A stretch of DNA of 64,000 nucleotides from Aquincola tertiaricarbonis (GTDB lineage: Bacteria; Pseudomonadota; Gammaproteobacteria; Burkholderiales; Burkholderiaceae_C). The notes below the pieces were generated by a model. It saw only the letters and a list, made by a program, of their open reading frames with translations, did no database searches and was not told the DNA's origin. The DNA lies in the NCBI RefSeq assembly GCF_000969605.1, contig NZ_JZUE01000012.1, forward strand, positions 62,001 to 126,000, read 5' to 3'. This document shows positions 1 through 10,664 of the stretch, in pieces (positions within the stretch are counted from its first letter, which is position 1; every line of letters starts with the position of its first letter). A program made the translations under genes and the position numbers.

Positions 1-518
1 CGCGAGTCCTTGCGCTTGCGCAGCGTCAGCGCGATGGCCGCCACGATGGCCACCAGCAGCAGCACCGCGGCGATCTGCAGCGGGTAGAGATACCTGGTGT
101 ACATCTCGATGCCCAGCAGCTTGGTGTTGCCGGCCTCGATCTCCGCCGCGGTCATCATCGGCGCCTCGGGCACGTAGAAGCCCTGGTACAGCACCGCCGC
201 CATCTCCAGCGCGATCAGCGCGCCGATCAGGCCGGCCACCGGGAAGTGCTTCCAGAAGTTCTGTCGGAAGGCGTCGGTGTTGATGTCCAGCATCATCACC
301 ACGAAGAGGAACAGCACCATCACTGCGCCGACGTACACCAGCACCAGCGTGATGGCCAGGAACTCGGCCTTCAGCAGCATCCAAACGCAGGCTGCGCTGA
401 AGAAGGCCAGCACCAGGAAGAGCGCCGCATGCACGGTGCTGCGCGCCGTGATCACGCGGAAGGAGGCTCCCAGCAGCACCGCCGAGAACGCATAGAAGAG
501 AGCGGTCGTCGTATTCAT
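1..518 (-). CDS. nuoJ: NADH-quinone oxidoreductase subunit J (partial)
   Basis: Membrane subunit of respiratory complex I. The reading frame starts with ATG at 518 (MNTTTALFYAFSAVLLGAS) and stays open to the left edge of the window, so only about 172 residues are present and the C-terminus is missing. The visible part has hydrophobic segments near residues 5-22, 30-48, 52-75, 90-112 and 145-165, and ends in a basic RKRKDS stretch. The conserved NuoJ core is seen around VLVYVGAVMVLFLFVVMML (residues 55-75), the region of the pi-bulge helix TMH3 in known structures. It follows nuoI by 59 bp in the standard nuo order, so nuoKLMN are expected just outside the window. The identification rests on motif and operon position and is firm. 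Confidence 0.95.
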   Translation of the reverse strand, partial: MNTTTALFYAFSAVLLGASFRVITARSTVHAALFLVLAFFSAACVWMLLKAEFLAITLVLVYVGAVMVLFLFVVMMLDINTDAFRQNFWKHFPVAGLIGALIALEMAAVLYQGFYVPEAPMMTAAEIEAGNTKLLGIEMYTRYLYPLQIAAVLLLVAIVAAIALTLRKRKDS

Positions 519-577
519 GTTTTCTTGAACGCGCGCACGCGCCGGGCCAGGGCCGCCTGGGCAGGCGGCCGCAGCCG

Positions 578-1066
578 TCAGCGGTACTTCGCGTCGGCCT
601 CCTTGTTGGCGGCGATCTCGCGCTCGTAGCGGTCACCGACGGCCAGCAGCATGTCCTTGGTGAAGTACAGGTCGCCGCGCTTTTCGCCGTGGTACTCGAG
701 GATGTGCGTCTCGACGATGGAATCGACCGGGCAGCTTTCCTCGCAGAAGCCGCAGAAGATGCACTTGGTCAGGTCGATGTCGTAGCGCGTGGTGCGGCGA
801 GAACCGTCGTCACGCACGTCCGATTCGATGGTGATGGCCAGCGCCGGGCACACTGCCTCGCACAGCTTGCAGGCGATGCAGCGCTCTTCGCCATTCTCGT
901 AGCGGCGCAGCGCATGCAGCCCACGGAAGCGCGGCGACAGCGGCGTCTTCTCTTCCGGAAACTGGATGGTGATCTTCTTCTGGAAGAAGTGGCGGCCCGT
1001 GAGCTTCAGGCCCTTGAGCAGCTCCAGCAGCATGAAGCTGGAGACGAAGTCTTTGACGGCAGACAT
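578..1066 (-). CDS. nuoI: NADH-quinone oxidoreductase subunit I (two 4Fe-4S)
   Basis: Peripheral-arm subunit of complex I that carries clusters N6a and N6b and passes electrons from NuoG towards NuoB and quinone. The protein has 162 residues, the usual size for the proteobacterial family. Two ferredoxin motifs are visible: [12 protein letters not shown] and [12 protein letters not shown], each with the CxxCxxCxxxCP spacing of 4Fe-4S ligands. The N-terminus has an amphipathic stretch ([18 protein letters not shown]) that anchors it at the membrane junction. It lies between nuoH (35 bp upstream) and nuoJ in the nuo operon. Confidence 0.97.
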   Translation of the reverse strand: MSAVKDFVSSFMLLELLKGLKLTGRHFFQKKITIQFPEEKTPLSPRFRGLHALRRYENGEERCIACKLCEAVCPALAITIESDVRDDGSRRTTRYDIDLTKCIFCGFCEESCPVDSIVETHILEYHGEKRGDLYFTKDMLLAVGDRYEREIAANKEADAKYR

Positions 1067-1100
1067 GGGGTGACCTCTGTGTGCGGGGCGTTAGCCGGCT

Positions 1101-2162
1101 TTAAGGCCAGATGTTCCAGGGCGACTGGATCCACAGGCCAACGACGACCAGCCACACCAGGGTGACGGGAATGAAAATCTTCCAGCCCAGACGCATGATC
1201 TGGTCGTAGCGGAAGCGGGGGAACGTGGCACGCACCCACAGGAACATCGTGACGACCACGAAGACCTTGATCGCCAGCCAGATCCAGCCAGGGATGAAGT
1301 CGAGGAACCCGAAGGGGCTCAGCCAGCCGCCGAGGAACAGGATCACGGCCAGGGTGGAGACCAGGATCATGTTGGCGTATTCGGCCAGGAAGAACATCGC
1401 GAACGACATGCCCGAGTACTCGATCATGTGCCCGGCCACGATTTCCGACTCGCCTTCCACCACGTCGAACGGGTGGCGGTTCGTCTCGGCCAGGCCGGAG
1501 ATGAAGTACACGACGAAGATGGGCAGCAGCGGCAGCCAGTTCCAGGACAGCAGGCCCACGCCCTTGTCGGCGAAGAAGCCGGTGCCCTGGCTGGTGACGA
1601 TGGCGCTCATGTTCAGGGTGCCCGACACCATCAGCACCACGACGAAGCAGAAGCCCATCGCGATCTCGTAGCTCACCATCTGCGCCGAAGCCCGCAGCGC
1701 ACCCAGGAAGGCGTACTTCGAGTTGGAGGCCCAGCCCGCGATGATCACACCGTACACCTCCAGCGAGGTGATGGCCATCAGGAACAGCAGGCCGGCGTTG
1801 ACGTTGGCCAGCACCACGTCAGGTCCGAACGGCACCACGGCCCAGGCCGCCAGCGCCGGCATGATGGTCATGATCGGGCCCAGGAAGAACAGGCCCTTGT
1901 TGGCCGCCGTCGGGCGGATGATTTCCTTGAAGATCAGCTTGACCGCATCGGCGATGGGCGTGAGCAGGCCGAACGGGCCAACGCGGTTGGGGCCCGGGCG
2001 GATCTGCGTCCAGCCGATGGCCTTGCGCTCCCACAGCGTGAGGTAGGCGACGCAGCCCATCAGCGGCGCCACCACCGCGACGATCTTGATCAGGCTCCAG
2101 ACCACCAGCCAGAGCGTGGGGCCGAGCAGCGACGTGCCGGCTTGTTGGACGGTATCCAGCAT
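1101..2162 (-). CDS. nuoH: NADH-quinone oxidoreductase subunit H
   Basis: Membrane subunit (353 residues) that forms much of the quinone chamber of complex I. About eight hydrophobic helices are visible. Family hallmarks include the loop [20 protein letters not shown] (about residues 45-64) and the acidic loop [20 protein letters not shown], which holds conserved charged residues next to the quinone site. It starts 2 bp after the nuoG stop, so the two are translationally close. The ATG at 2162 is the only sensible start, since the first membrane segment begins about 15 residues later. Confidence 0.97.
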   Translation of the reverse strand: MLDTVQQAGTSLLGPTLWLVVWSLIKIVAVVAPLMGCVAYLTLWERKAIGWTQIRPGPNRVGPFGLLTPIADAVKLIFKEIIRPTAANKGLFFLGPIMTIMPALAAWAVVPFGPDVVLANVNAGLLFLMAITSLEVYGVIIAGWASNSKYAFLGALRASAQMVSYEIAMGFCFVVVLMVSGTLNMSAIVTSQGTGFFADKGVGLLSWNWLPLLPIFVVYFISGLAETNRHPFDVVEGESEIVAGHMIEYSGMSFAMFFLAEYANMILVSTLAVILFLGGWLSPFGFLDFIPGWIWLAIKVFVVVTMFLWVRATFPRFRYDQIMRLGWKIFIPVTLVWLVVVGLWIQSPWNIWP

Positions 2163-2164
2163 GT

Positions 2165-4495
2165 TCAGGCTTTTTCGATGGTCAGCGCGCCGAACATGGC
2201 GCCAAGGGTGGCGGTGTGGTCATGGCCGGCCGGCACGCGCACGGTGTTGCCAGCCAGTGTCGGCTCTTCCACGGCAGGCAGCACGGCGGACGCCTGGCCT
2301 TGCGAGACGCGCACGCGGTCGCCGACCTGCAGGCCCAGTGTCTGCCACAGGCCTGACGGCAGGCTGGCAACCGGCGGGCGTGCATCGGCCGTCAGCTGCA
2401 GCGAGGTGGCTCGGCGCACGATGGCGTCGGCGCTGTAGATCGGCACATCGGCCAGGCGCTCGATGCCGTCCTGCGGGCTGATGGTCACCTGGCCCAGCGA
2501 AGCCGCCTCGTTGTTCAGCCGGCTGGTGATGCCGGCGGCATCGCCCAGGGCTTCCGCGCGCACCTCCTCCGAGGTCTCGTGGTTGAAGCCTTCCAGGCCC
2601 AGCAGATTGCCCAGCACTCGCAGCACCTTCCAGGCCGGGCGGGCATCGCCCAGCGGCTTGGTCACGCCGTGGAAGCTCTGCACGCGGCCTTCGGCGTTGA
2701 CGAAGGTGCCGGAGGTCTCGGTGAAGGGCGCGATCGGCAGCAGCACGTCGGCGTTGTCGACCTGCGCATCCTTGAAGGGCGTGAGCGCGACCACCAGGCC
2801 CGAGCCCTGCAGCGCTGCACGGGCCGCCGCGGCGTTGGCGGCGTCCAGCACCGGCTCCACGTTGAGGAGCAGCAGGGCCTTCATCGGCTGCGACAGCATC
2901 TGGCCCGCGTTCAGGCCGCCTTGGCGCGGCATGGCATGCACCAGCTGCGCGCCGACGGTGTTGCCTGCCTCGGTGAGGTAGCCCACCGAAGCGCCGGTGT
3001 GCTGCGCGATGAAGTTGGCCAGTGCGAGCAACTGGGAGGCTTCCGGGTGCTGCGCGGCGGCATTGCCCAGCAGCACGGCCTTTTGCTGACCCGAGATCAA
3101 GGAAGTGGCGATCGCACGGGCGTCCTCGGTGGGCTCGATACCGGCATCCAGCGACACCGGCGACACGGCGCCGGTCGCTGCGGCCACGGCGGCAGCCACC
3201 TGGGCCAGCACGCCCACCCAGGCACTGGGGGCGGCCACCAGGCGGATGCCCGTGGGCATCAGCCACTCGTCATTCACCGCGCCCAGGCTGTGCACATGCG
3301 CGCCATGCCGCGCGGCCTGGCGGATGCGCTGCGCCATCAGCGGCTGGTCCTTCCGCAGGAACGAGCCGATGACGAAAGCACGCTGCAGTGTCGACAGCGA
3401 GGCGATGGAGGTGCCCAGCCAACGCACGCCGCCCTGCTCCAGCGCGAAGTCGGCGTGGCGGGTGCGGTAGTCGATGTTGTCGCTGCCCAGGCCGCGGACC
3501 AGCTTGGCCAGGAGATGAAGTTCCTCGACGGTGGACTGGGCCGAGCCCAGCGCGCCGATGCCGGCCACGCCGAACTCACCCTTCACGCGCTTCAGGCCAT
3601 CGGCCACATAGCCCAGCGCGGTGTTCCAGTCGACGGCCTGCCACTGGCCGCCCTGCTTGATCATCGGCGTGGTCAGGCGGCTGGGGCTGTTCAGTGCTTC
3701 GTACGAGAAGCGGTCGCGGTCCGACAGCCAGCATTCGTTCACCGCCTCGTTCTCGAGCGGCAGCACGCGCATGACCTTGTTGGACTTGACCTGCACGATC
3801 AGGTTGGCGCCCACGCCGTCGTGCGGGCTCACGCTCTTGCGGCGCGACAGCTCCCAGGTGCGGGCGCTGTAGCGGAAGGGCTTGCTGGTCAGCGCGCCAA
3901 CCGGGCACAGGTCGATCATGTTGCCCGAGAGCTCGGAGTCCACCGTGTCGCCGGCCACCGTGGTGATCTCGGAATGCTCGCCGCGGTGGATCATGCCCAG
4001 CTCCATGATCCCGGCCACTTCCTGGCCGAAACGCACGCAGCGGGTGCAGTGGATGCAGCGCGTCATCTCTTCCATCGAGATGAGCGGACCCACGTCCTTG
4101 TGGAACACCACGCGCTTTTCTTCCTGGTAACGCGAGGAAGAACCGCCGTAACCCACGGCCAGGTCCTGCAGCTGGCATTCGCCGCCCTGGTCGCAGATGG
4201 GGCAGTCCAGCGGGTGGTTGATCAGCAGGAACTCCATCACCCCTTGCTGCGCCTTGATCGCCTTGTCGCTCTTGGTGCGCACGATCATGCCGTTGGTCAC
4301 CGGCGTGGCACAGGCGGGCATCGGCTTGGGCGCCTTCTCCACCTCGACCAGGCACATGCGGCAGTTGGCCGCAATGCTCAGCTTCTTGTGGTAGCAGAAG
4401 TGCGGGATGTAGGTGCCCGCGGCGTCGGCGGCATGCATGACCATGCTGCCTTCGACCACGCTGACCTTCTTGCCGTCGAGTTCGATTTCAACCAT
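2165..4495 (-). CDS. nuoG: NADH-quinone oxidoreductase subunit G
   Basis: Largest hydrophilic complex I subunit (776 residues), which carries clusters N1b, N4 and N5 and usually a distal site. The N-terminal 2Fe-2S domain shows [15 protein letters not shown] followed by CATPV. The His/Cys-ligated N5 region is [16 protein letters not shown], and a [13 protein letters not shown] segment supplies the next cluster. The C-terminal two thirds is the molybdopterin-oxidoreductase-like fold, which carries no Mo cofactor in complex I. It lies 20 bp downstream of nuoF and 2 bp before nuoH. Confidence 0.97.
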   Translation of the reverse strand: MVEIELDGKKVSVVEGSMVMHAADAAGTYIPHFCYHKKLSIAANCRMCLVEVEKAPKPMPACATPVTNGMIVRTKSDKAIKAQQGVMEFLLINHPLDCPICDQGGECQLQDLAVGYGGSSSRYQEEKRVVFHKDVGPLISMEEMTRCIHCTRCVRFGQEVAGIMELGMIHRGEHSEITTVAGDTVDSELSGNMIDLCPVGALTSKPFRYSARTWELSRRKSVSPHDGVGANLIVQVKSNKVMRVLPLENEAVNECWLSDRDRFSYEALNSPSRLTTPMIKQGGQWQAVDWNTALGYVADGLKRVKGEFGVAGIGALGSAQSTVEELHLLAKLVRGLGSDNIDYRTRHADFALEQGGVRWLGTSIASLSTLQRAFVIGSFLRKDQPLMAQRIRQAARHGAHVHSLGAVNDEWLMPTGIRLVAAPSAWVGVLAQVAAAVAAATGAVSPVSLDAGIEPTEDARAIATSLISGQQKAVLLGNAAAQHPEASQLLALANFIAQHTGASVGYLTEAGNTVGAQLVHAMPRQGGLNAGQMLSQPMKALLLLNVEPVLDAANAAAARAALQGSGLVVALTPFKDAQVDNADVLLPIAPFTETSGTFVNAEGRVQSFHGVTKPLGDARPAWKVLRVLGNLLGLEGFNHETSEEVRAEALGDAAGITSRLNNEAASLGQVTISPQDGIERLADVPIYSADAIVRRATSLQLTADARPPVASLPSGLWQTLGLQVGDRVRVSQGQASAVLPAVEEPTLAGNTVRVPAGHDHTATLGAMFGALTIEKA

Positions 4496-4515
4496 GTTGT
4501 GTGTCCCGGTTGCCG

Positions 4516-5880
4516 TCAGGCATGCACGGCCGCGGCCGGCTGCGGGACCTTCGCAGTCTTGTGTTCGATGAGGTGGACGAACTCGTCGCGGAAGTGCTTG
4601 AGCATCGCCCGCACCGGCATGGCCGCGGCGTCACCCAGCGCACAGATGGTGCGGCCCTGGATGTTGTCAGCCACCGAGTTCAGCAGGTCGATGTCTTCCG
4701 GACGGCCCTGGCCGTTGGCGATGCGATCGACCATGCGCCACAGCCAGCCCGTGCCTTCGCGGCACGGCGTGCACTGGCCGCAGCTCTCGTGCATGTAGAA
4801 GTAGCTCAGGCGCAGCAGGCTGCGCACCATGCAACGGCTGTCGTCCATCACGATGACGGCGCCCGAACCCAGCATCGACCCCGCCTTGGCGATCGAGTCG
4901 TAGTCCATGGTGCACTCGTTCATAATCGAGGCCGGCAGCACCGGCGACGACGAGCCGCCCGGGATCACGGCCTTGAGCTGCCGGCCGGTGCGCACGCCAC
5001 CTGCCAGTTCCAGCAGCTTGCTGAACGGCGTGCCCAGCGGGATCTCGTAGTTGCCAGGCTTGTTGACGTCACCCACCACCGAGAAGATCTTCGTGCCGCC
5101 GTTGTTCGGCTTGCCGATGTCGAGGTAGGCCTGGCCGCCATTGCGGATGATCCAGGGCACCGCGGCGAAGGTCTCGGTGTTGTTGATCGTGGTCGGCTTG
5201 CCATACAGGCCGAAGCTCGCCGGGAACGGCGGCTTGAACCGCGGCTGGCCCTTCTTGCCTTCCAGCGATTCGAGCAGCGCGGTTTCTTCACCGCAGATGT
5301 AGGCGCCGAAGCCGTGGTGCGCATGCAGCTGGAAGCTGAAGCCGCTGCCCAGGATCTGGTTGCCCAGGTAGCCGGCGGCCCGCGCTTCTTCCAGGGCGGC
5401 CTCGAAGCGTTCGTACACCTCGAAGATCTCGCCGTGGATGTAGTTGTAGCCCACGCTGATGCCCATCGCGTAGGCCGCGATGATCATGCCCTCGATGACG
5501 ATGTGCGGGTTGTAGGCCAGGATGTCCCGGTCTTTGCAGGTGCCCGGCTCGCCTTCGTCGGAGTTGCACACCAGGTACTTCTGGCCCGGGAACTGGCGGG
5601 GCATGAAGCTCCACTTCAGCCCGGTCGGGAAGCCTGCGCCGCCGCGACCGCGCAGGCCCGACAGCTTGACGTCGGCGATCACCTGGTCGGGCGTCATGCC
5701 GGCGCCGCCGTCGGTGCCCAGGATGCGCTTGAGCGCCTGGTAGCCACCGCGCGCCTCATAGTCGGCGATCGACCAGTTGCGGCCGTTCAGGCCCGCATAA
5801 ATTTGCGCGCCGATGTGGCGGTCGTGGAAGCAGGTTTCGAGGCCGGTGGCCTGGAACCGGGAAAGGTCGGGCATGTTCAC
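4516..5880 (-). CDS. nuoF: NADH-quinone oxidoreductase subunit F (NADH/FMN site)
   Basis: Electron entry subunit of complex I (454 residues), which oxidises NADH through FMN and cluster N3. The glycine-rich NADH/FMN motif [15 protein letters not shown] and the [14 protein letters not shown] segment are present. The N3 ligands are [12 protein letters not shown] plus a later Cys in [11 protein letters not shown]. The start ATG overlaps the nuoE stop (ATGA, 5877-5880), which is typical translational coupling of the NuoE-NuoF flavoprotein pair. Confidence 0.98.
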   Translation of the reverse strand: MNMPDLSRFQATGLETCFHDRHIGAQIYAGLNGRNWSIADYEARGGYQALKRILGTDGGAGMTPDQVIADVKLSGLRGRGGAGFPTGLKWSFMPRQFPGQKYLVCNSDEGEPGTCKDRDILAYNPHIVIEGMIIAAYAMGISVGYNYIHGEIFEVYERFEAALEEARAAGYLGNQILGSGFSFQLHAHHGFGAYICGEETALLESLEGKKGQPRFKPPFPASFGLYGKPTTINNTETFAAVPWIIRNGGQAYLDIGKPNNGGTKIFSVVGDVNKPGNYEIPLGTPFSKLLELAGGVRTGRQLKAVIPGGSSSPVLPASIMNECTMDYDSIAKAGSMLGSGAVIVMDDSRCMVRSLLRLSYFYMHESCGQCTPCREGTGWLWRMVDRIANGQGRPEDIDLLNSVADNIQGRTICALGDAAAMPVRAMLKHFRDEFVHLIEHKTAKVPQPAAAVHA

Positions 5881-6368
5881 TTTGCCTGCGCCTTCAGTGT
5901 GTCGACCAGCGCGTCGAGCCGCTCGTCGGTCATGTAGCTCACCATCTGGCGGTCATTCACCAGCATCACCGGTGCATCGGCGCAGGCGCCCAGGCACTCG
6001 GTCTTCTGCACGGTGAACAGGCCATCGGCGCTGGTGCCGCCTTCATCGACATGCAGCTTGGCGCACAGGTGCTCCAGCGCATGCTGGCCGTTGCGCAGCT
6101 GGCAAGGGAGGTTGGTGCAGACGTTGAGCTTGTAGCGGCCCAGCGGCTGCTGGTTGTACATGTTGTAGAAGGTCGTCACCTCGTGCACCGCGATCGCGGG
6201 CATGCCGAGGTAGTCGGCGATCTCCTGCTCGCTCTCGGGCGAGACCCAGCCCAGTTCCTGCTGCGCAATCGACAGGCAGGCCATCACCGCAGACTGCTTC
6301 TGCTCGGGCGGGTACTTGGCAACTTCCTTGGCGAAGCGGGCCAGGGTGTCCACGGAAAACAGGCTCAT
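5877..6368 (-). CDS. nuoE: NADH-quinone oxidoreductase subunit E (2Fe-2S)
   Basis: Thioredoxin-like 2Fe-2S subunit of the NADH dehydrogenase module (163 residues) that carries cluster N1a beside NuoF. The four ligands are visible as CTNLPC in the middle and CLGACADAP towards the C-terminus. An N-terminal helical domain (residues 1-70) precedes the thioredoxin fold. Both ends overlap neighbours by 4 bp (with nuoD at 6365-6368 and nuoF at 5877-5880), so nuoD-E-F are coupled. Confidence 0.97.
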   Translation of the reverse strand: MSLFSVDTLARFAKEVAKYPPEQKQSAVMACLSIAQQELGWVSPESEQEIADYLGMPAIAVHEVTTFYNMYNQQPLGRYKLNVCTNLPCQLRNGQHALEHLCAKLHVDEGGTSADGLFTVQKTECLGACADAPVMLVNDRQMVSYMTDERLDALVDTLKAQAK

Positions 6369-7618
6369 CGATCGATCTCGCCAAACACGATGTCCATCGT
6401 CCCGATGATGGCGACGGCATCGGCAATCATGTGGCCGCGCGCCATTTCATCGAGGGCTGCAAGGTGCGCAAAGCCCGGTGCGCGGATCTTCAGGCGGTAC
6501 GGCTTGTTGGCGCCGTCGCTCACCAGGTAGATGCCGAACTCACCCTTCGGATGCTCCACGGCTGCGTAGGCCTCGCCTTCGGGGACGTGGAAGCCTTCGG
6601 TGAAGAGCTTGAAGTGATGGATCAGCTCTTCCATGCTGGACTTCATGTCCAGCCGCGAAGGCGGCGCCACCTTGTGGTTGTCGGTGATCACCGGGCCGGG
6701 GTTCTTGCGCAGCCAGGCCACGCACTGCTCGATGATGCGGTTGGACTGCCGCATCTCCTCGATGCGCACCAGGTAGCGGTCGTAGGTGTCGCCGTTGGTG
6801 CCCACCGGCACGTCGAAGTCGATGCGGTCATAGACCTCATAGGGCTGCGTCTTGCGCAGGTCCCAGGCGATGCCCGAGCCGCGCAGCATCGGGCCGCTGA
6901 AGCCGAGGTTCTTGGCACGCTCCGGCGTGACGACGCCGATGCCCACGGTGCGCTGCTTCCAGATGCGGTTGTCGGTCAGCAGCGTCTCGTACTCGTCGAC
7001 GTGCGTCGGGAAGCGCTTGGTGAAGTCGTCGATGAAGTCCAGCAGCGAACCCTGCCGGTTGTCGTTCATCGCCGCGATGGCCTTGGCATTGCGGATCTTC
7101 GACACCTTGTATTGCGGCATCGAGTCCGGCAGGTCGCGGTACACGCCGCCAGGCCGGAAATAGGCCGCATGCATGCGCGCGCCCGACACCGCCTCGTACA
7201 TGTCGAACAGGTCTTCCCGCTCGCGGAAGCAGTAGATCAGCATGTTCATCGCGCCGCAGTCGAGACCGTGCGCGCCGAGCCACAGCAGGTGGTTCAGCAG
7301 GCGGGTGATCTCGCTGAACATCACGCGGATGTACTGCGCGCGCTCGGGCACCTCGATGCCCATCAGCTTCTCGATGGCCAGGCAGTACGCATGCTCGTTG
7401 GACATCATCGACACGTAGTCGAGACGGTCCATGTAGGGCAGCGACTGGATGAAAGTGCGGCTTTCGGCCAGCTTCTCGGTCGCGCGGTGCAGCAGGCCGA
7501 TGTGCGGGTCGGCACGCTGGATGACCTCGCCGTCGAGCTCGAGCACCAGGCGCAGCACGCCGTGCGCGGCGGGGTGCTGGGGCCCGAAGTTCAGCGTGTA
7601 GTTCTTGATCTCTGCCAT
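6365..7618 (-). CDS. nuoD: NADH-quinone oxidoreductase subunit D (49 kDa)
   Basis: Quinone-site subunit of complex I (417 residues), related to the large subunit of NiFe hydrogenases but without metal ligands. Family signatures are [15 protein letters not shown] near the N-terminus (quinone head-group His region), [13 protein letters not shown], and the C-terminal [19 protein letters not shown]. The length fits the stand-alone NuoD form; NuoC is encoded separately, unlike the fused NuoCD of Escherichia coli. It lies 25 bp after nuoC and overlaps nuoE by 4 bp. Confidence 0.98.
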   Translation of the reverse strand: MAEIKNYTLNFGPQHPAAHGVLRLVLELDGEVIQRADPHIGLLHRATEKLAESRTFIQSLPYMDRLDYVSMMSNEHAYCLAIEKLMGIEVPERAQYIRVMFSEITRLLNHLLWLGAHGLDCGAMNMLIYCFREREDLFDMYEAVSGARMHAAYFRPGGVYRDLPDSMPQYKVSKIRNAKAIAAMNDNRQGSLLDFIDDFTKRFPTHVDEYETLLTDNRIWKQRTVGIGVVTPERAKNLGFSGPMLRGSGIAWDLRKTQPYEVYDRIDFDVPVGTNGDTYDRYLVRIEEMRQSNRIIEQCVAWLRKNPGPVITDNHKVAPPSRLDMKSSMEELIHHFKLFTEGFHVPEGEAYAAVEHPKGEFGIYLVSDGANKPYRLKIRAPGFAHLAALDEMARGHMIADAVAIIGTMDIVFGEIDR

Positions 7619-7643
7619 AGAAACCTGTTGGCGCCGGCGGCGC

Positions 7644-8246
7644 TCAGTGCAGCCCGCCGTAGTTGTCTTCGCGGACGATGCGCGGCGTGATCTCGCGCGG
7701 CTCGATCGTCACGGGCTGGTAGATCACGCGCTTCTGCTCAGGGTCGTAGCGCATCTCCACATGGCCCGTGGTGGGAAAGTCCTTGCGGAACGGATGGCCG
7801 ATGAAGCCGTAGTCGGTCAGGATGCGGCGCAGGTCCAGGTGGCCTTCGAAGATGATGCCGTACAGGTCGAAGGCTTCGCGCTCGAACCAGTTGGCGGCAT
7901 TCCACACCTCGTTGACCGAGGCCACCATCGGGAGGTCGTCATCCGGGCAGTACACGCGCAGGCGCAGCCGCCAGTTGTGCTGCAGAGAGAGCAGGTGCGT
8001 CACCACGGCGAAGCGCGGACCCTCATACGCGCCGCTGTCCTGCCAACCGCTGTAGTCCATGCCGCACAGGTCGATCAACTGCTCGAACCGCAGCGCGGGA
8101 TCGTCACGCAGCCGCAGCGCCACGTCGGCGTACACCGCAGCGGCCACGGTGATGGTGATCTCGCCGCGCTCGCGCTTGAAGGTCTTGATCTTGTCGCCGA
8201 GCACCGACTGGAGCGCGGCTTGCAGGTTGTCGAGTTTCTGGGTCAT
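7644..8246 (-). CDS. nuoC: NADH-quinone oxidoreductase subunit C (30 kDa)
   Basis: Peripheral-arm subunit of complex I (200 residues). The family signature is the run [17 protein letters not shown] followed by [21 protein letters not shown], which packs against NuoD and NuoB. The N-terminal 60 residues are an alpha/beta region ending in [12 protein letters not shown]. It is encoded separately from nuoD, and the stop lies 25 bp before the nuoD start. It carries no cofactors. Confidence 0.97.
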   Translation of the reverse strand: MTQKLDNLQAALQSVLGDKIKTFKRERGEITITVAAAVYADVALRLRDDPALRFEQLIDLCGMDYSGWQDSGAYEGPRFAVVTHLLSLQHNWRLRLRVYCPDDDLPMVASVNEVWNAANWFEREAFDLYGIIFEGHLDLRRILTDYGFIGHPFRKDFPTTGHVEMRYDPEQKRVIYQPVTIEPREITPRIVREDNYGGLH

Positions 8247-8276
8247 GCGATGGCTGACGCTGGGTGGCCGGCCGCC

Positions 8277-8753
8277 TCAGCGGGCGATCGTGTTCTCGCG
8301 GCGGATCTTGGCCTGCAGCTGCAGGATGCCGTATAGCAAAGCCTCGGCCGTGGGCGGGCAGCCCGGCACATAGACGTCCACCGGCACAATGCGGTCGCAG
8401 CCGCGCACCACCGAATAGCTGTAGTGGTAGTACCCGCCGCCGTTGGCACACGAGCCCATCGACAGCACCCAGCGCGGCTCGGCCATCTGGTCGTAGACCT
8501 TGCGCAGGGCCGGCGCCATCTTGTTGCACAGCGTGCCGGCCACGATCATCAGGTCGGACTGGCGCGGGCTGGGACGGAACAGCATGCCGAAGCGGTCGAT
8601 GTCGTAGCGGGCAGCACCCGCATGCATCATCTCCACCGCGCAGCAGGCCAGGCCGAAGGTCATCGGCCACAGCGAGCCGGTCTTCGACCAGTTGATCAGC
8701 TTGTCGACCGATGTGGTGACGAAGCCTTCCTTGAGAACGCCTTCGATACCCAT
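8277..8753 (-). CDS. nuoB: NADH-quinone oxidoreductase subunit B (cluster N2)
   Basis: Subunit (158 residues) that holds cluster N2, the last iron-sulfur cluster before quinone. Ligands are visible in the tandem CC of [10 protein letters not shown], in [22 protein letters not shown] and in [15 protein letters not shown]. The [21 protein letters not shown] segment is also diagnostic. It lies between nuoA (6 bp away) and nuoC (30 bp away) on the same strand. Confidence 0.98.
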   Translation of the reverse strand: MGIEGVLKEGFVTTSVDKLINWSKTGSLWPMTFGLACCAVEMMHAGAARYDIDRFGMLFRPSPRQSDLMIVAGTLCNKMAPALRKVYDQMAEPRWVLSMGSCANGGGYYHYSYSVVRGCDRIVPVDVYVPGCPPTAEALLYGILQLQAKIRRENTIAR

Positions 8754-8759
8754 TTGTGC

Positions 8760-9119
8760 TTACTCCCAGTCGAGGGCGCCCTTTTTCCACTCATAGACGA
8801 ATCCGACCACCAGGATGGTCAGGAACAGCATCATCGCCCAGAAGCCGGCGGGGCCGATCTCCCTGAGCGCAACGGCCCAAGGGAAGAGGAATGCGATTTC
8901 GAGGTCGAACAGGATGAAGAGAATGGCCACCAGGTAGTAGCGCACGTCGAACTTCATTCGGGCGTCCTCGAAGGCCTCGAAGCCGCATTCATAGGGCGAG
9001 TTTTTCGCCATGTCGGGCCGTTGCGGACCGAGAACAAAACCCAGCACCTGGGGCACGATGCCTACACCGATACCGACCAGGATGAACAGGATGACAGGTA
9101 GGTACTGTTGCAGGTCCAT
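8760..9119 (-). CDS. nuoA: NADH-quinone oxidoreductase subunit A
   Basis: Small membrane subunit (119 residues), the first gene of the nuo operon. Three hydrophobic helices are seen near residues 6-30, 60-82 and 88-108. The loop between helices 1 and 2 has the family motif [22 protein letters not shown], with the conserved Cys of the active/deactive loop region. The ATG at 9119 is preceded by about 160 bp without a gene up to the tRNA-Leu. A separate nuo promoter in that gap is possible, but none could be assigned. Confidence 0.97.
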   Translation of the reverse strand: MDLQQYLPVILFILVGIGVGIVPQVLGFVLGPQRPDMAKNSPYECGFEAFEDARMKFDVRYYLVAILFILFDLEIAFLFPWAVALREIGPAGFWAMMLFLTILVVGFVYEWKKGALDWE

Positions 9120-9158
9120 GGCTCTTGGCTAAGGTTGCGAGATCGACGTCCGGGCAGC

Positions 9159-9197
9159 AAAAAGCGCGCCGGAACCAGCTTGGCTCACTCAGCGCGC
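9159..9197 (-). terminator. weak terminator-like hairpin after tRNA-Leu
   Basis: Read on the minus strand, two GCGCGC arms (9192-9197 and 9164-9169) enclose about 22 nt. The second is followed by a run of five T (9163-9159). The arms are self-complementary and the loop is long, so the structure is only moderately convincing. It sits between tRNA-Leu and nuoA, where it could end the tRNA transcript or attenuate read-through into nuo. Confidence 0.35.
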
Positions 9198-9283
9198 CCA
9201 GTTTTCCCTGCATTGCTGATCGCATTCAGGGCGCTGTCTTGCAAAGTACCGGTGAGGGCCTTGCTTACAACCCATCTCATTTC

Positions 9284-9368
9284 TGGTGCCGACGGCGAGA
9301 CTCGAACTCGCACAGCTTTCGCCACTACCCCCTCAAGATAGCGTGTCTACCAATTTCACCACGTCGGC
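9284..9368 (-). tRNA. tRNA-Leu (anticodon GAG)
   Basis: The minus strand folds as a class II tRNA. The acceptor strands are GCCGACG (9368-9362) and CGTCGGC before A-CCA, with CCA encoded at 9286-9284. The D-arm GGTGAAATTGGTAGAC is present. The anticodon stem-loop is CTATC-TTGAGGG-GGTAG with anticodon GAG. A short variable arm follows (TGGCGAAAGCTGT region), then the T-arm GCGAGTTCGAGTCTCGC. GAG reads CUC/CUU leucine codons. The secG-tRNA-Leu-nuoA order is common in Burkholderiales. Confidence 0.97.
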
Positions 9369-9427
9369 GGTTTTGTCAACTTCGACTGTTCGGTTTTGCT
9401 TGAGGATTGCTCACTGAACAGCCTCGC

Positions 9428-9433
9428 ATTCTA
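9428..9433 (-). promoter_or_regulatory. candidate -10 element for tRNA-Leu
   Basis: On the minus strand GGGC is followed by TAGAAT (9433-9428), a good sigma-70 -10 hexamer about 60 nt ahead of the tRNA 5' end. No clear -35 hexamer is found at 16-18 nt; TTGGTG lies too far upstream. It is placed downstream of secG, so the tRNA may be transcribed independently of secG. Confidence 0.4.
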
Positions 9434-9487
9434 GCCCGAAATTTCCCGCATCACGAGGGTTGTCACCAACATGATGCAGGAGGCAGA

Positions 9488-9889
9488 TCAAGGCTTCGGG
9501 ATGACGGCGCCAGAGGCCGCCGGCGCAGCAGGGACGACCGGGGCCACCGGTGTGGAGGCCGAAGGCAGCGCGGCGGAGGCCGCGGGCGTAGGCGCCGAGG
9601 GAATGGCGCGCTCGAACACCGTGCCACCGGTGGCGGGTTCCACGGTGCGCTCCCGGCTGTTCAGGTAGGCCAGGGCCAGCGTGCAGATGAAGAACACGGT
9701 GGCGCAGGCGGCGGTGGAACGCGACAGGAAGTTGGCGCTGCCGGTGGCACCGAACAGGCTGCCCGACGAGCCGCCACCGAAGGAAGCGCCCATGTCGGCG
9801 CCCTTGCCGTGCTGCACCAGCACCAGTCCGATCATCGTGATCGCCGTCAGGAGCTGGACCGCCAGCACGATGTTCATCCAGATTTGCAT
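9488..9889 (-). CDS. secG: preprotein translocase subunit SecG
   Basis: Small accessory subunit of the SecYEG protein-conducting channel (133 residues). The first hydrophobic helix is residues 3-23 ([20 protein letters not shown]), followed by the conserved [22 protein letters not shown] loop, then a second helix near residues 55-75. The last 45 residues are an Ala/Pro/Thr-rich low-complexity tail beyond the conserved core. It lies 21 bp downstream of tpiA in the common tpiA-secG-tRNA-Leu-nuo order. Confidence 0.95.
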   Translation of the reverse strand: MQIWMNIVLAVQLLTAITMIGLVLVQHGKGADMGASFGGGSSGSLFGATGSANFLSRSTAACATVFFICTLALAYLNSRERTVEPATGGTVFERAIPSAPTPAASAALPSASTPVAPVVPAAPAASGAVIPKP

Positions 9890-9910
9890 TTCTTGTGACT
9901 CCGGGAGTTC

Positions 9911-10657
9911 TCAGGGCGCGGCGCGGCCGATGGCGATGAAGTCGGCGGCCTTGAGCGAGGCACCGCCGATCAGCCCGCCATCGATGTCGGGCTGCGCAAA
10001 CAGGGTTGCGGCGTTGTCGGGCTTGACGCTGCCGCCGTAGAGGATCTTCATCGCGCCGGCCTGCGGCGTGGCTGCCTGCAACTGCGCACGCAGCAACGCA
10101 TGAACGGCTTGCGCCTGCTCGGGCGATGCGGTCTTGCCGGTGCCGATGGCCCACACCGGTTCGTAGGCGACGACCATCTCGCCCACGCAATGCCCCAGCG
10201 TATGGATCACGGCGGACAGCTGCCGCTTGACCACCGCCTCGGTCTCGTTGGCCTCGCGCTGGGCCAGCGTCTCGCCCACGCACACGATGGGCGTGATGCC
10301 CTTGCCAAGCGCAGCCTTGGCCTTGTCGGCCACCAGCTGGTCGCTTTCGGCATGGTAGGCACGGCGCTCGGAGTGGCCGACGATGACGTAGCGGCAGCCG
10401 AACTCGTGCAACATGGCGGCCGACACCTCGCCGGTGTAGGCGCCCTGCTCATGGGCCGAGCAGTCCTGTGCGCCCCAGCGGATGGCACTGGCGGCCAGGG
10501 CCACCGCGGCTTCCGACAGGAAAGGGAACGGCACGCACACCGCCATGTCGGCATTGCTGGGGCCGGCGTCCAGCAGACCTTCGAACAGCTCGGCATTGGC
10601 CTTGTGGCTGCCGTGCATCTTCCAGTTGCCCACCACCAGTTTGCGTCGTGTAGTCAT
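9911..10657 (-). CDS. tpiA: triose-phosphate isomerase
   Basis: Interconverts dihydroxyacetone phosphate and glyceraldehyde 3-phosphate in glycolysis and gluconeogenesis. The protein has 248 residues, the normal TIM-barrel length. Catalytic residues are visible: Lys13 in GNWKMHG, electrophile His95 in VGHSERR, and catalytic base Glu166 in [11 protein letters not shown]. The phosphate-binding [10 protein letters not shown] loop is also present. The gene starts 7 bp after the quinone oxidoreductase stop, so the two are probably cotranscribed. Confidence 0.98.
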   Translation of the reverse strand: MTTRRKLVVGNWKMHGSHKANAELFEGLLDAGPSNADMAVCVPFPFLSEAAVALAASAIRWGAQDCSAHEQGAYTGEVSAAMLHEFGCRYVIVGHSERRAYHAESDQLVADKAKAALGKGITPIVCVGETLAQREANETEAVVKRQLSAVIHTLGHCVGEMVVAYEPVWAIGTGKTASPEQAQAVHALLRAQLQAATPQAGAMKILYGGSVKPDNAATLFAQPDIDGGLIGGASLKAADFIAIGRAAP

Positions 10658-10664
10658 CGTCCAA

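Noticed and set aside
2579-4798. Very long plus-strand open frame (739 codons) opposite nuoG, and similar ones opposite pnp (11509-14139), the TRAP genes (30676-32661) and 47978-50374
   Set aside because: Antisense frames stay open because of very high GC; their products are His/Arg/Gln-rich with no domains, no ribosome sites and no fit to neighbours, while the opposite strand encodes clear families.
9369-9487. A second tRNA or a small RNA between secG and tRNA-Leu
   Set aside because: No cloverleaf or stable hairpin found; only a -10-like hexamer.
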